Assembly: GCA_910580075.1 (NCBI GenBank) | Contig: CAJTVR010000008.1 | Coordinates: 20,312-84,311 of the forward strand | Direction: 5' to 3' | Source of the DNA: an uncultured Eubacterium sp. | Lineage (GTDB): Bacteria; Bacillota; Clostridia; Lachnospirales; Lachnospiraceae | Length of the DNA stretch: 64,000 bases | Shown: piece after piece, positions 32,038-41,630 of the stretch | Position numbering within the stretch: the stretch's first letter is position 1 | How the letters are laid out: every line of letters starts with the position of its first letter | Position numbers and translations under genes: made by a program | The notes under the pieces: generated by a model | The model's database searches: none | Told to the model about the DNA's origin: nothing | What the model saw: only the letters and a program-made list of their open reading frames with translations

Positions 32038-34766
32038 CATTCCGGACATGTCTCCCTGTCCTCATACACGCACCCGCACCTTTTACAGGTAATCTGATCC
32101 TCATCTTCCAATGGTTCATAAGCCAGTTTTCCAGACATTTTTCTCGTATTTAAAAAGCGGATAAATTTATCCAGCAGTTCCGCCCAGTCTTTCAGCTCTT
32201 CTGCTTCTACCGCATACGGAAGCCTGTGCCTGACTCCGTTTGCCTCCTCTGCAATCAGCGCTCTGTGATTTAACAGGCCTGAGGAAACATAGACTGACTT
32301 TATGGATGCAGCCGCCATGCGGTATCCGTTTAACCGTGTACTGTAAAACAGATGCTCCGGTGTCAGCAGCATGCCGTCCCTGCCATTGCATTCTTTGGAT
32401 GTATCCACCATAAGAATCGGGTATTCAAACCGGCTCCTTCTTTCTGCATAAGCAGAAACTGCACTTTCAATCAGCCTGGTCTCTTCCGGAACGGCTGTTT
32501 TTGCCAGAATCTTTTCTGCCGGGTAAAAATGATGCCTTGGATTTTCTTTGATCACGCCAGCCATGTTTTGTTCAAATGCCCGCACAAGCAGCCTGCACTC
32601 ACCCAGGCAGATTTCTTCCAGACGCCTGGAAACCGATGCTTTGGCCCGATCTTTTAAAGCCGGCAGAAAGCTGCCCTTGCAGATGGTTCTGTAAGCGGAT
32701 AAAGCTGTATCAAAATCCATCAGGCTGACATTAAGCAGCAGTTCCTTTAACCGTGCTTCGTCGATCTCGCTGACCCAGTCCAGAATCCGTTCGATATAAG
32801 GAGAAGCATTTTCCTCTGCAAAATCCTGATCTTCTATACGCCGCAGCAGATCCATATAATCTTTCCTGTCTTTTTTCTGCGACTGCATAAGCATATTGCT
32901 GATTTCTTTGATTTCCAGTGTTTCGCGCATTTTCCGAAGCGGTTCTTTATAAATAGAAAAGTCAATACCTTCATAAGGAGTCAGCTTTTCAATTAATTCT
33001 TTATATTCGGCCCGCTCTACATGCGCCGGAACTTTATCCATAATATTTTTTACTTCCTGGATTCCAAACTGCTGACGCATCTCTTTGAGCTTTTCTAACA
33101 CAGCCTGTTTTGTTTGTTCAAAAAGATCTTCCTGTTCTGTTTTCTGAATGAGTTTTTGTGCACATGCAAAATAACTGCCTTCACACTCTTGAAATGCTGC
33201 ACTGACCGCACTCATTTTTTCCTGATATTCATAGTCCTGTATTGGATAAAACAGCGATTCTTTTTCCAGATCGTTTAACATTCTGTCATTTCGGATATCC
33301 CTTACAAGCGTCTTTCTCTGAAGCTCTGATAAACGGTCCAGCACGCCGATTCTTGCATGGTATTTTTCAATCCGCTCTGCCGCTGCCTGGCTGTTCCTCT
33401 GAACTGCTCCTGTTCCCGGCACAAAACTGTTTCCTCCTTTGCTTCCTTCCGATGCATACATCCCATTGGCTGCATTCTGTTTTTCCTGCTCTTCATAATC
33501 CTGTATCGGATAATACAGGGCTTCTTTTTCCTGACTGGTTAGCAGATTATCGTTTCGGATATCCCTTAATAGCGTCTTTCTCTGAAGGTCCGATAAGCGG
33601 TCCAGCACGCCGATTCTTGCATGATATTTTTCGATCCGCTCTGCCGCTGCCTGGCTGTTTCTTTGAACTGTCTCTGTTCCCGGCCCCTGGCTGTTTCCTT
33701 CCGATGCATACATCCCATTGGCTGCATTCTGTTTTTCCTGCTCTTCATAATCCTGTATCGGATAATACAGGGCTTCTTTTTCCTGACTGGTTAGCAGATT
33801 ATCGTTTCGGATATCCCTTAATAGCGTCTTTCTCTGAAGGTCCGATAAGCGGTCCAGCACGCCGATTCTTGCATGATATTTTTCGATCCGCTCTGCCGCT
33901 GCCTGGCTGTTTCTTTGAACTATCTCTGTTCCCGGCTCGAAACTGTTTCCTCCTCCGCCTGCCGCATACATTGCATTTCGTTTTTCCTGCTCTTCGTAAT
34001 CCCGTATCGGATAATAAAGGTCTTCCTTTTCCTGATCAGTTAACAGCTTATCGTTCCGGATGTCCCTGAGCAGCGTCTTTCTCTGAAGCTCCGATAAACG
34101 GTCCAGCACGCCGATTCTTGCATGATATTTTTCAATCCGCTCTGCTGCTGCCTGGCTCGTATCCGCACCCTGCGCAGCACCCGTATTTCGAGCTTCCGTA
34201 TCAGAAACAGCCTTAAAACCGGATAAAGCACTGTCTAAGACCTGCGTCCTGTCCGCTCCCGCCTCTTTCAGCGCCGGCATTTCCAGCATGGGAATCTGTA
34301 CTCTTGCCTGAGGCTGTGCAATCACGGTATCCAGCACATCCTCATATGTAATACGCATGCCTGATTTATAAAACTCTATATTCTCCTCAGAAAAATCAGA
34401 CTTAAGATGATAGATGCCTAATATTTCTCCAAAAACCTGATTCAGCTGCTGCACATCCTTTTCTGAATCTATTCCTTTTATGACGCCAAATTTATCAAAA
34501 GCATATACAGCTATTGTAATTAAATCTGCCAGACCCGGATACTCCTGTATCTCCAGTTCTTCTCCGTCATCATCCGGCAGTTCGGCAAGCTCTACGGATA
34601 CTTTCTGGATATCAAAATGAAAAAACAGGGAACGTACAAGCCCCTCTAAAATCAGACGGTCTCCCATAATTACAAACCGCCCGTTCCATACCACCTGTGC
34701 CCCCATTTCCTCAATCAGCCTGCCAAATACCTGCATTTGCTCCTGATTAGCATTTATGACCAGCAT
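32016..34766 (-). CDS. Large repeat protein with PH-like and zinc-ribbon C-terminal domains
   Basis: 916 aa from the ATG at 34766 (MLVINANQEQMQVF), preferred to 34805 because AGGTG lies seven bases before it. Residues ~1-150 form an uncharacterised N-terminal domain. Four near-identical 83-88-residue units then follow, each with AAERIEKYHARIGVLDRL and a YYPI-x-DYE ending. A helical middle, a YokE/PH-like domain (MLLTPEHLFYSTRLNGYRM) and a C-terminal zinc ribbon with four cysteines (CKRCGCVYED ... CPECGY) complete it. It is cytoplasmic by sequence. Function unknown; the layout suggests a scaffold. Confidence 0.7.
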   Translation of the reverse strand: MLVINANQEQMQVFGRLIEEMGAQVVWNGRFVIMGDRLILEGLVRSLFFHFDIQKVSVELAELPDDDGEELEIQEYPGLADLITIAVYAFDKFGVIKGIDSEKDVQQLNQVFGEILGIYHLKSDFSEENIEFYKSGMRITYEDVLDTVIAQPQARVQIPMLEMPALKEAGADRTQVLDSALSGFKAVSDTEARNTGAAQGADTSQAAAERIEKYHARIGVLDRLSELQRKTLLRDIRNDKLLTDQEKEDLYYPIRDYEEQEKRNAMYAAGGGGNSFEPGTEIVQRNSQAAAERIEKYHARIGVLDRLSDLQRKTLLRDIRNDNLLTSQEKEALYYPIQDYEEQEKQNAANGMYASEGNSQGPGTETVQRNSQAAAERIEKYHARIGVLDRLSDLQRKTLLRDIRNDNLLTSQEKEALYYPIQDYEEQEKQNAANGMYASEGSKGGNSFVPGTGAVQRNSQAAAERIEKYHARIGVLDRLSELQRKTLVRDIRNDRMLNDLEKESLFYPIQDYEYQEKMSAVSAAFQECEGSYFACAQKLIQKTEQEDLFEQTKQAVLEKLKEMRQQFGIQEVKNIMDKVPAHVERAEYKELIEKLTPYEGIDFSIYKEPLRKMRETLEIKEISNMLMQSQKKDRKDYMDLLRRIEDQDFAEENASPYIERILDWVSEIDEARLKELLLNVSLMDFDTALSAYRTICKGSFLPALKDRAKASVSRRLEEICLGECRLLVRAFEQNMAGVIKENPRHHFYPAEKILAKTAVPEETRLIESAVSAYAERRSRFEYPILMVDTSKECNGRDGMLLTPEHLFYSTRLNGYRMAAASIKSVYVSSGLLNHRALIAEEANGVRHRLPYAVEAEELKDWAELLDKFIRFLNTRKMSGKLAYEPLEDEDQITCKRCGCVYEDRETCPECGYKKNR
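33220..34160. repeat. Four long intragenic tandem repeats
   Basis: The marker GCACGCCGAT begins at 33341, 33605, 33857 and 34106, so the units are 264, 252 and 249 bases apart, all multiples of three. The two central copies are nearly identical over most of their length at the DNA level. Differences are mainly in the glycine/serine-rich linkers, pointing to recent duplication. Confidence 0.85.
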
Positions 34767-34882
34767 TTTAAGACACCTCACTTCTTCGTCATATTTTCTG
34801 CACATATTTTCTTATGCCAGAGTTATTATAACACAGAAGCTGGCGCATTGGAAGGTTATACTGAATTTTTGGGGGAAATCGG

Positions 34883-34912
34883 ATTAGCTGGAAAGTATAC
34901 TTTCCAGCTAAT
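34883..34912. repeat. Perfect 30-bp palindrome upstream of the sugar-binding gene
   Basis: Bases 34883-34897 (ATTAGCTGGAAAGTA) are exactly the reverse complement of 34898-34912, with no loop. It lies 44 bases upstream of the -35 of the sugar-binding gene and about 30 bases from an intergenic edge with no other gene. A dimeric regulator's operator or a cruciform terminator are both possible; there is no T run. Confidence 0.7.
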
Positions 34913-34955
34913 CATACAGCTTCTTCAAGCACCCTCTAAGGCTGCAAAGTTTCCG

Positions 34956-34984
34956 TTGATTATTACACTTCTATTCGGTATAAT
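34956..34984 (+). promoter_or_regulatory. Sigma-A promoter of the sugar-binding lipoprotein gene
   Basis: -35 TTGATT (34956-34961), 17-base spacer, -10 TATAAT (34979-34984). Start near 34991, leaving a leader of about 90 bases. Confidence 0.72.
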
Positions 34985-35082
34985 AAGGTATAACAATAAA
35001 TACAGCAGTTTCGCATCGTCTTCGATTAACAAATCATGACTGACATACTGAACATGACTGGCATAAAAAAGGAGGGGTAACT

Positions 35083-36279
35083 ATGAAAAAGAAACTTTTA
35101 TGCGCTCTGCTATGTATGGCACTGCCGGCAGCGTTATTGTCGGGATGTGCTTCAGACAGTTCGAAAGAGCCGGACAGTGACAAGGTGTCTGATTCTGAGA
35201 ACAAACCGGATGAAACTGACAGTCCGCAGGACAGTGAAGCAGATTCCGATACGAAAACAGATGAGACAGCTTCTGACGATGAAAAAAAGAAAATCGCACT
35301 GTCCATGCCTGAGAGCACTTCCGGGCGCTGGCCGATGGATGCAGCTAATATGAAAAAGGCATTAGAAGCGCTGGATTATTCTGTTGAAATACAGTTTGCA
35401 GAAAATGACCCTAAAATACAGGAAGCTCAGATAGCAGATTTTGTTGCTGCACAGGCAGACTGCATTGTTATTGCCGCAGTAGATGCCGGCTCGCTCGTAT
35501 CCGTATCAGAATCTGCGAAAAATGCAGGCATTCCGGTTATTGCCTATGACCGGCTGTTAATGGATACGGATGCCGTACATTATTTTGTATCATTTGACAA
35601 TAAAGGTACAGGCACTGAAATGGGCAAAGCAATTGCAGAAGAAGCCGGGCTGGAACAGCTTCCTGAAGGTGAATACAGAACGATTGAGTTTTTTATGGGT
35701 TCTGAGAAAGATAAAAATGCCAGGCTTTTATATAACGGACTGATGGAAGTCCTGCAGCCATACCTGGATGACGGACGGCTTGTATGCAAGACAGAACGTA
35801 CCTCGTTTGATGATACATCTATTGCAGACTGGTCACAGGAAAAAGCAAAACAGCGGTGCGAAAATTATCTGGAAGGATACTATATGGATGAAGAACTGGA
35901 TATCTGCGCATCCGCATCCGACGGACTCGCATACGGCTGTATCGCAGCCCTGCAGTCGGCCGGTTATACTGACCAGAACTGGCCGGTTATTTCCGGACAG
36001 GACTGTGAAGCACTTGCCTGCAAAAATATACAGGAAGGCACACAGACATTTTCTATTTATAAAGATACACGTATCCTGGCAGAACGATGCACCTCCATTG
36101 TACAGGCTGCTGTCACCGGCACAGAAGCTGAAATCAATGACACTGAGCAGTATGACAATAACAAGCTGATTGTTCCTTCTTACCTGTGCCTGCCGGCTGT
36201 AGTAAATAAAGATAATCTGCAGGATGTCATTATAGACGGCGGCTATTATACAGCAGATGAGATTGAATCCGCAGAATAA
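35083..36279 (+). CDS. Sugar ABC transporter substrate-binding lipoprotein (ChvE/XylF-like)
   Basis: 398 aa. Signal peptide with lipobox LLSGC places the mature cysteine near residue 22. A ~50-residue Asp/Glu/Ser linker follows, then a type I periplasmic-binding fold: KKKIALSMPESTSGRWPMDA, IPVIAYDRLLM, VSFDNKGTGTEMGKA, ASASDGLAYGCIAAL and VISGQDCEALA. These match the ChvE/xylose-binding subgroup, so it should capture a monosaccharide outside the membrane. No permease or ATPase gene follows, so it is an orphan and may feed a remote transporter or a sensor. AAGGAGGGG precedes the ATG. Confidence 0.88.
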   Translation: MKKKLLCALLCMALPAALLSGCASDSSKEPDSDKVSDSENKPDETDSPQDSEADSDTKTDETASDDEKKKIALSMPESTSGRWPMDAANMKKALEALDYSVEIQFAENDPKIQEAQIADFVAAQADCIVIAAVDAGSLVSVSESAKNAGIPVIAYDRLLMDTDAVHYFVSFDNKGTGTEMGKAIAEEAGLEQLPEGEYRTIEFFMGSEKDKNARLLYNGLMEVLQPYLDDGRLVCKTERTSFDDTSIADWSQEKAKQRCENYLEGYYMDEELDICASASDGLAYGCIAALQSAGYTDQNWPVISGQDCEALACKNIQEGTQTFSIYKDTRILAERCTSIVQAAVTGTEAEINDTEQYDNNKLIVPSYLCLPAVVNKDNLQDVIIDGGYYTADEIESAE

Positions 36280-36292
36280 AATCTATGGATTT

Positions 36293-36318
36293 CACTGTTG
36301 CTTTTACAGTGCTGTTTT
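36293..36318 (+). terminator. Weak terminator after the sugar-binding gene
   Basis: CACTGT (36293-36298), loop TGCTTTT, ACAGTG (36306-36311), then CTGTTTT. It overlaps the last codons of the convergent LysR gene. Six-pair stem only. Confidence 0.45.
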
Positions 36319-37212
36319 CGCCTGGCGATAAAAATCAATAAACTGTTCCAGCGGTTTTGAGGCATGTTTGGCAGGCTTATAGACAAATCCAATGGAACGC
36401 TTCAGAACCGGAACCGGCAGTGGTATTTCGACTAAAGAACCATCTGCCAGTTCCGGTTCAATAAACTGGCGGATCACACAGGCCGCCCCAAGGCCGATTT
36501 TGGCAAATTCGATCAAAAGATCCATAGAAGAAGCCTCAATGCATTCCCGTACGGCAATCTGGTTCTTCTGCATATATTCATCAATATACTGTCTGGAAAT
36601 ATTATTCTTATCTAACATCATCAGAGAACAGTTCTGCAAAATCTCACTCTCTTCAATACCGGACTGTTTCAAATAATATAAATACGGTCTGGCAGCCACA
36701 AACACGTCTTCCACATCCGCTATAAAATCAAACAGAAGCGTATGCGGCATTTCATAATTACCAAGTCCTGCAAGACCGATATCCAGTCTGTCATCCGAAA
36801 GCAGATGCAGCGTTTCACTCGTCGACTGGCAGGCAATCGAAATATTAATATGCGGATGTTCGCGTACAAACTCTTTTAAATAAGGAAGAAGTACATATTT
36901 GCAAAGCGTAGAACTGACACCGATTTTCAAATGACCGATACCCAGCCCCGCTGTCCGCCTGACTTTTTCCTCTCCGGCATCCAGCGTCTCAAAAGCTGCC
37001 CTGACATGTTCGTACAGGATACTTCCCTCTTCCGTCAGCGTCACCCCGCGTGAACTGCGCACAAACAGCTGGCATCCGAGACCTGATTCTAATTTCTGTA
37101 TGGCTTTGCTGACTGCCGGCTGGCTGATAAACAGTTTTGCAGCGGCTTTGGAAATATTGCCGCAGCTGGCGGCGGTATAAAAAATATAGTAAGATGATAA
37201 AGTCTGATCCAT
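36304..37212 (-). CDS. LysR-family transcriptional regulator
   Basis: 302 aa, normal length. The N-terminal winged helix (FYTAASCGNISKAAAKLFIS, QPAVSKAIQKLE, LFVRSSRGVTLTEEG) is followed by the two-part effector domain (LKIGVSSTLCKYVLLPYL, LDIGLAGLG). It is convergent with the sugar-binding gene and alone on its strand; targets are unknown. The effector cannot be predicted. Confidence 0.92.
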   Translation of the reverse strand: MDQTLSSYYIFYTAASCGNISKAAAKLFISQPAVSKAIQKLESGLGCQLFVRSSRGVTLTEEGSILYEHVRAAFETLDAGEEKVRRTAGLGIGHLKIGVSSTLCKYVLLPYLKEFVREHPHINISIACQSTSETLHLLSDDRLDIGLAGLGNYEMPHTLLFDFIADVEDVFVAARPYLYYLKQSGIEESEILQNCSLMMLDKNNISRQYIDEYMQKNQIAVRECIEASSMDLLIEFAKIGLGAACVIRQFIEPELADGSLVEIPLPVPVLKRSIGFVYKPAKHASKPLEQFIDFYRQAKTAL

Positions 37213-37320
37213 GCCTGGCGGCTCCTTTGACTGATAAACTTTTGTGCAGCTATCATAACATAAAATATCCGTGCATTCAATGCCAGTTCATTAATGCTGC
37301 GCAGCTGAGAAATTCGTTAC

Positions 37321-37607
37321 CCGGACGCCGGATAGAGAAGCGGTTCCTTCTGATGTGACTCCGGAGAACAGTTAGAAATTCTTAATTTTCTGCCCGACAC
37401 CCAGGATTTGGGGCACTGTCTGCCGCATAAAAAAAACTGGAAGCCCCAAAAGGTGCCTGCCCGTGCCACAGCTTATCGCATGCCACAACGTCAGGGCATC
37501 AGACACCGCTCCGTCCGCTGCCTCAGTCCTGATGCAGAAAATTTAGTATTTCTTACTGTTCGCAGGCGGAACTGAAAAAGGAAAAAGTTTCTCCGCCCGG
37601 CGTCCGG
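37321..37607. repeat. CCGGACGCC palindromic element, 287 bp, MITE-like
   Basis: Outer ends pair: CCGGACGCCGGATAGAGAA (37321-37339) with the near reverse complement at 37589-37607. An inner arm pair also matches closely: 37366-37392 (GAACAGTTAGAAATTC... TTCTGC) against 37534-37562. The ~140-base centre has further self-complementarity (TTTGGGGC with GCCCCAAA). It has no open frame with transposase character. Together with an unremarkable 150-base stretch on the ilvC side, it makes up the long gap between the LysR gene and ilvC. Confidence 0.65.
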
Positions 37608-37760
37608 CTAATCCACTGCCCTCCCGGCCGCATGAATACCCTTGCCCCAAGATGCCTGCAAGTCCACACAAAAAGAAACCTGACAGTACAGCCCCCTCTC
37701 AGACACCTCCTGCCAGATTTCCCTCTATTTTTAACTGTTAAATTATACGGCCTGTCCCGC

Positions 37761-38786
<1,026 letters not shown>

Positions 38787-38801
38787 TTAGCCTCCTAAAA
38801 A

Positions 38802-39302
38802 TTATTCTAAATATGTAACATCGGAAGAACCTCTGGTTAAGCCAGTTATTCCGGTTCTAGCAAGTTCAAGGATTTCAAAGCCGGATACCAGGTCTAAAAA
38901 AGCACTCAGCTTGTCCTGATTTCCTGTCAGCTCAATAACCATGGAATCCCGTGTGACATCTACTACCTTGCCACGGAAAATTTCAATCACGCTTAAAATT
39001 TCCTGACGGCTGGATTCCTGAACACGGAGTTTGACTAAAATCAATTCTCTTGTGACAGAACTTCCTGCCTCTAATCTTTTAATATCCAGTACGTCTTCCA
39101 GTTTTGCCAGCTGATTTTCAATCTGTTCCAGAATCAGCCTGTCCCCGCTTGATACAATTGTAATTCTTGTATATCTCGGATCCGCTGTAACTCCTGCAGA
39201 AATGCTGTCAATATTATAACCGCGCCTGCTGAACAGACCGGATACATGGCTCAAAACGCTGGAAGTGTTTTCTACTATTAACGATAATGCCTGTTTTCTC
39301 AT
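38802..39302 (-). CDS. ilvN: Acetolactate synthase small (regulatory) subunit
   Basis: 166 aa from the ATG at 39302 (MRKQALSLIVENTS), which has AAGGATGG upstream and gives the family length; the frame continues 14 codons further without support. The N-terminal ACT domain (VLSHVSGLFSRRGYNIDSIS) binds valine, and a C-terminal ALS_ss_C domain follows. It makes the large subunit IlvB active and valine-sensitive. Operon with ilvC, driven by the promoter at 39350-39377. Confidence 0.95.
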   Translation of the reverse strand: MRKQALSLIVENTSSVLSHVSGLFSRRGYNIDSISAGVTADPRYTRITIVSSGDRLILEQIENQLAKLEDVLDIKRLEAGSSVTRELILVKLRVQESSRQEILSVIEIFRGKVVDVTRDSMVIELTGNQDKLSAFLDLVSGFEILELARTGITGLTRGSSDVTYLE

Positions 39303-39349
39303 TGTGATAACCATCCTTTTTTCTGAATCGATATACTCACACAAGTTTT

Positions 39350-39377
39350 ATTCTAGCACATTCACCGGGAATGTCAA
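39350..39377 (-). promoter_or_regulatory. Sigma-A promoter of ilvN-ilvC
   Basis: Minus strand -35 TTGACA (39377-39372), 16-base spacer, -10 TAGAAT (39355-39350). Start near 39343, only ~40 bases before ilvN, so there is no room for a T-box or long leader attenuator. Confidence 0.75.
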
Positions 39378-39532
39378 TAAATTTTCTGCCCCAGCCAGTT
39401 AATTTAGTCAGAGCCGGTCCGGCAAAAAACCGCACAAAATGGATTTTTCCATTCTCCGCGGCTTTCCCTGCATCCATACTTAAAAACATTCTTCTGACAG
39501 TGCATCTCATGAAAGCGGCTCTGCATCAAACA

Positions 39533-39568
39533 GCCGGATACCCCGCAGCAGACTGCAGGGTATCCGGC
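39533..39568 (-). terminator. Strong hairpin downstream of cheR
   Basis: GCCGGATACCC (39533-39543) pairs fully with GGGTATCCGGC (39558-39568), extended inward by GCAG/CTGC. Only a weak U stretch follows on the minus strand (TGTTTG). It lies in the 350-base gap between cheR and ilvN; nothing else is seen in that gap apart from the ilvN promoter. Confidence 0.5.
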
Positions 39569-39655
39569 CCTCACGGCATCCGCCAAATGCTCATGCAGAC
39601 ACAGCACCCGGCTCATTGTGCGTGGAAATAAAACACATATACAGAAAAAAACATA

Positions 39656-40438
39656 TTATTTTGTTCCCTTAATAAAGAAGAATGACGAAGATCTCTCATA
39701 GCCAAGTTCTTTATAATTCATAATCTGTTCTGTACTGCCGATAAACAAAATACCGTTATTTTTAAGCGCCTGGTTAAATTTTATATATATTTCCTGTTTC
39801 GCATCGTCGGTAAAATAAATAACAACATTTCTGCATACAATCATATCACATCCTGTCGGATATGCATCCCTCAGCAGATTATGTTCTTTAAAATCTACTC
39901 TCTTTTTAATTTCGTCTGAAATCTGGTAAGACCCTCCGATTTCAGTAAAATATTTCTTCTTTAAGTCATCCGGCACATTGGCGATGCTTTTCTTATTGTA
40001 AAGACCTACACGTGCCTTTTCTAATACCTGCTTATCGATATCTGTAGCAATAATATGTATCTGGCTGAGCGGAATATGTTTTGACAGCGCCATAACAAGC
40101 GAATATGGCTCATCACCTGTAGAACATGCCGCACTCCATATTTTAAGGTTTTTACCAAATTTCTGAATGAGTTCCGGAAATATTTTTTTATCCAGGATCT
40201 GCCACTGGTCAGGATTCCGGTAAAACTCAGAGACATTAATCGTCAGAAAATTTACAAACTGCTCCAAAACATTCTTGTCCGTCTTTAACAATGATACATA
40301 TTCATCATAAGATTTTGCCTTTGTCTTTCCAATGAGTGTATCAATCCGGCGTTTCATCTGCTTTTCTTTATAGCAGTTTAAGTCAATTTTCGTTAATGCC
40401 AAAACGTCCTTTTTAAATTTTTCATAATTTTCAAACAT
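39656..40438 (-). CDS. cheR: CheR-type chemoreceptor glutamate methyltransferase
   Basis: 260 aa. The N-terminal helical domain (residues 1-70) is followed by the SAM-dependent methyltransferase: TINVSEFYRNPDQW, KIWSAACSTGDEPYSLVMAL (SAM loop), HIIATDIDKQVLEKA and VCRNVVIYF. It methylates glutamates on chemoreceptors with SAM. It stands alone rather than in a chemotaxis operon; the window has one chemoreceptor at 52889 but no cheA/cheW/cheB. Expression is separate from rpsA because of the terminator at 40471-40510. Confidence 0.92.
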   Translation of the reverse strand: MFENYEKFKKDVLALTKIDLNCYKEKQMKRRIDTLIGKTKAKSYDEYVSLLKTDKNVLEQFVNFLTINVSEFYRNPDQWQILDKKIFPELIQKFGKNLKIWSAACSTGDEPYSLVMALSKHIPLSQIHIIATDIDKQVLEKARVGLYNKKSIANVPDDLKKKYFTEIGGSYQISDEIKKRVDFKEHNLLRDAYPTGCDMIVCRNVVIYFTDDAKQEIYIKFNQALKNNGILFIGSTEQIMNYKELGYERSSSFFFIKGTK

Positions 40439-40470
40439 ACGGCTAGACTCCCATGTGTTATATTCTTGTT

Positions 40471-40510
40471 AAAAACAGCATATAAACAGCAGTGCTGCTT
40501 ATATGCTGTA
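40471..40510 (-). terminator. Terminator of the cmk-ispH-rpsA operon
   Basis: Minus strand ACAGCATATAA (40510-40500) pairs with TTATATGCTGT-type bases (40486-40476) across a self-complementary loop (GCAGCACTGCTG), then five T (40475-40471 region). Good stem and U tract just after rpsA. Confidence 0.75.
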
Positions 40511-40547
40511 ATAAATACTGACTTGAAAAAAGATCTCTGCCTGCTGT

Positions 40548-41630
40548 TTATTCTTCTTCCTTTGCAGACGCATCTTCGTCCTGGATCAGAGCTTTCATGC
40601 TCAGGCTGATTTTACGCTCTGATTCATTAAAATCAACAATCTTAGCTTCGATAACCTGTCCTGTCTTTAAAACATCAGACGGTTTGTCAATGTGTTCTTT
40701 GGAAATCTGTGATACATGAAGCAGTGCATCAATGCCTGGTGCTAATTCTACGAATGCGCCAAAATCTGTCATTCTTGCTACCCGGCCGCTGACAATAGTA
40801 CCTGCAGCAAATTTTTCAGTAGCATTATTCCAAGGATTATCTTCCGGGAATTTCATGCTCAGGGCGATCTTTGTGTCATTGATATCTTTGATAAATACTT
40901 TTACAACATCTCCGACTTTAAATGCCTTCTTCGGGCTTTCTACACGGCCCCAGGACATTTCTGAAATATGAAGCAGTCCGTCTGCACCGCCCAGATCGAT
41001 AAATGCACCAAAATCTGTGACATTTTTAACTGTGCCTTCGATCACATCACCTACGTTAATTCTTTCAAATAATGCCTTGCGAAGCTCTTCTTTCTTTGCT
41101 GCTAAAAGCTGCTTGCGGTCACCGATGATCCGTCTTCTCTTTGGATTGAACTCTGTAATGACGAATTCAATCTCCTGTCCGTCATATTTGGTCAGGTCTT
41201 TTTCAAATACATCGGATACGAGACTGGAAGGGATAAATACCCTTGCTTCATCTACGATCACGCTTAAGCCGCCGTTTAATACCTGGGCTACTTTTGCTGT
41301 TAGTACTTCCTGGTTTTCAAATGCTTCTTCTAATCTCTTGCTTCCTTTTTCTGCGGCAAGGCGTTTGTACGTTAACAGTACCTGTCCGTCGCCGTCATTT
41401 ACTTTTAAAACTTTTGCTTCCATTGTACTGCCTACCTCTACCTGGGTGGTCAGGTCAATGTTTGGTTCGTTGGTGTATTCATTCCGGGTAATGATACCAT
41501 CTGACTTGTAACCGATATTAAGCACGATTTCGTCTGGTTTTACATCGATAACAGTACCTTCAACAACCTCCCCGTTCCTTATTGTTTTAAAAGATTCTTC
41601 CAACATTTGTTCAAAGCTCTGTTCTGACAT
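40548..41630 (-). CDS. rpsA: 30S ribosomal protein S1 (four S1 domains)
   Basis: 360 aa from the ATG at 41630 (MSEQSFEQML), with GAGGAGG nine bases upstream; it overlaps the end of ispH by 20 bases. Four S1 RNA-binding domains are visible, starting near VVEGTVIDVKPDEI, TAKVAQVLNGGLSV, VIEGTVKNVTDFGAFIDLGG and VSGRVARMTDFGAFVELAPG. The last two are the best conserved. It is shorter than the six-domain proteobacterial S1, as usual in Firmicutes. In some clostridia S1 is fused to IspH; here the two are separate but overlapping genes. Confidence 0.93.
   Translation of the reverse strand: MSEQSFEQMLEESFKTIRNGEVVEGTVIDVKPDEIVLNIGYKSDGIITRNEYTNEPNIDLTTQVEVGSTMEAKVLKVNDGDGQVLLTYKRLAAEKGSKRLEEAFENQEVLTAKVAQVLNGGLSVIVDEARVFIPSSLVSDVFEKDLTKYDGQEIEFVITEFNPKRRRIIGDRKQLLAAKKEELRKALFERINVGDVIEGTVKNVTDFGAFIDLGGADGLLHISEMSWGRVESPKKAFKVGDVVKVFIKDINDTKIALSMKFPEDNPWNNATEKFAAGTIVSGRVARMTDFGAFVELAPGIDALLHVSQISKEHIDKPSDVLKTGQVIEAKIVDFNESERKISLSMKALIQDEDASAKEEE

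Noticed and set aside
33242-34069. 275-aa plus-strand frame across the repeats
   Set aside because: Antisense of the tandem repeats in the 916-aa gene; its repetitiveness mirrors the real gene and there is no RBS or promoter on that strand.
38802-39400. T-box or leader-peptide attenuator for the ilv operon
   Set aside because: The promoter at 39350-39377 leaves only about 40 bases before ilvN, too short for either.
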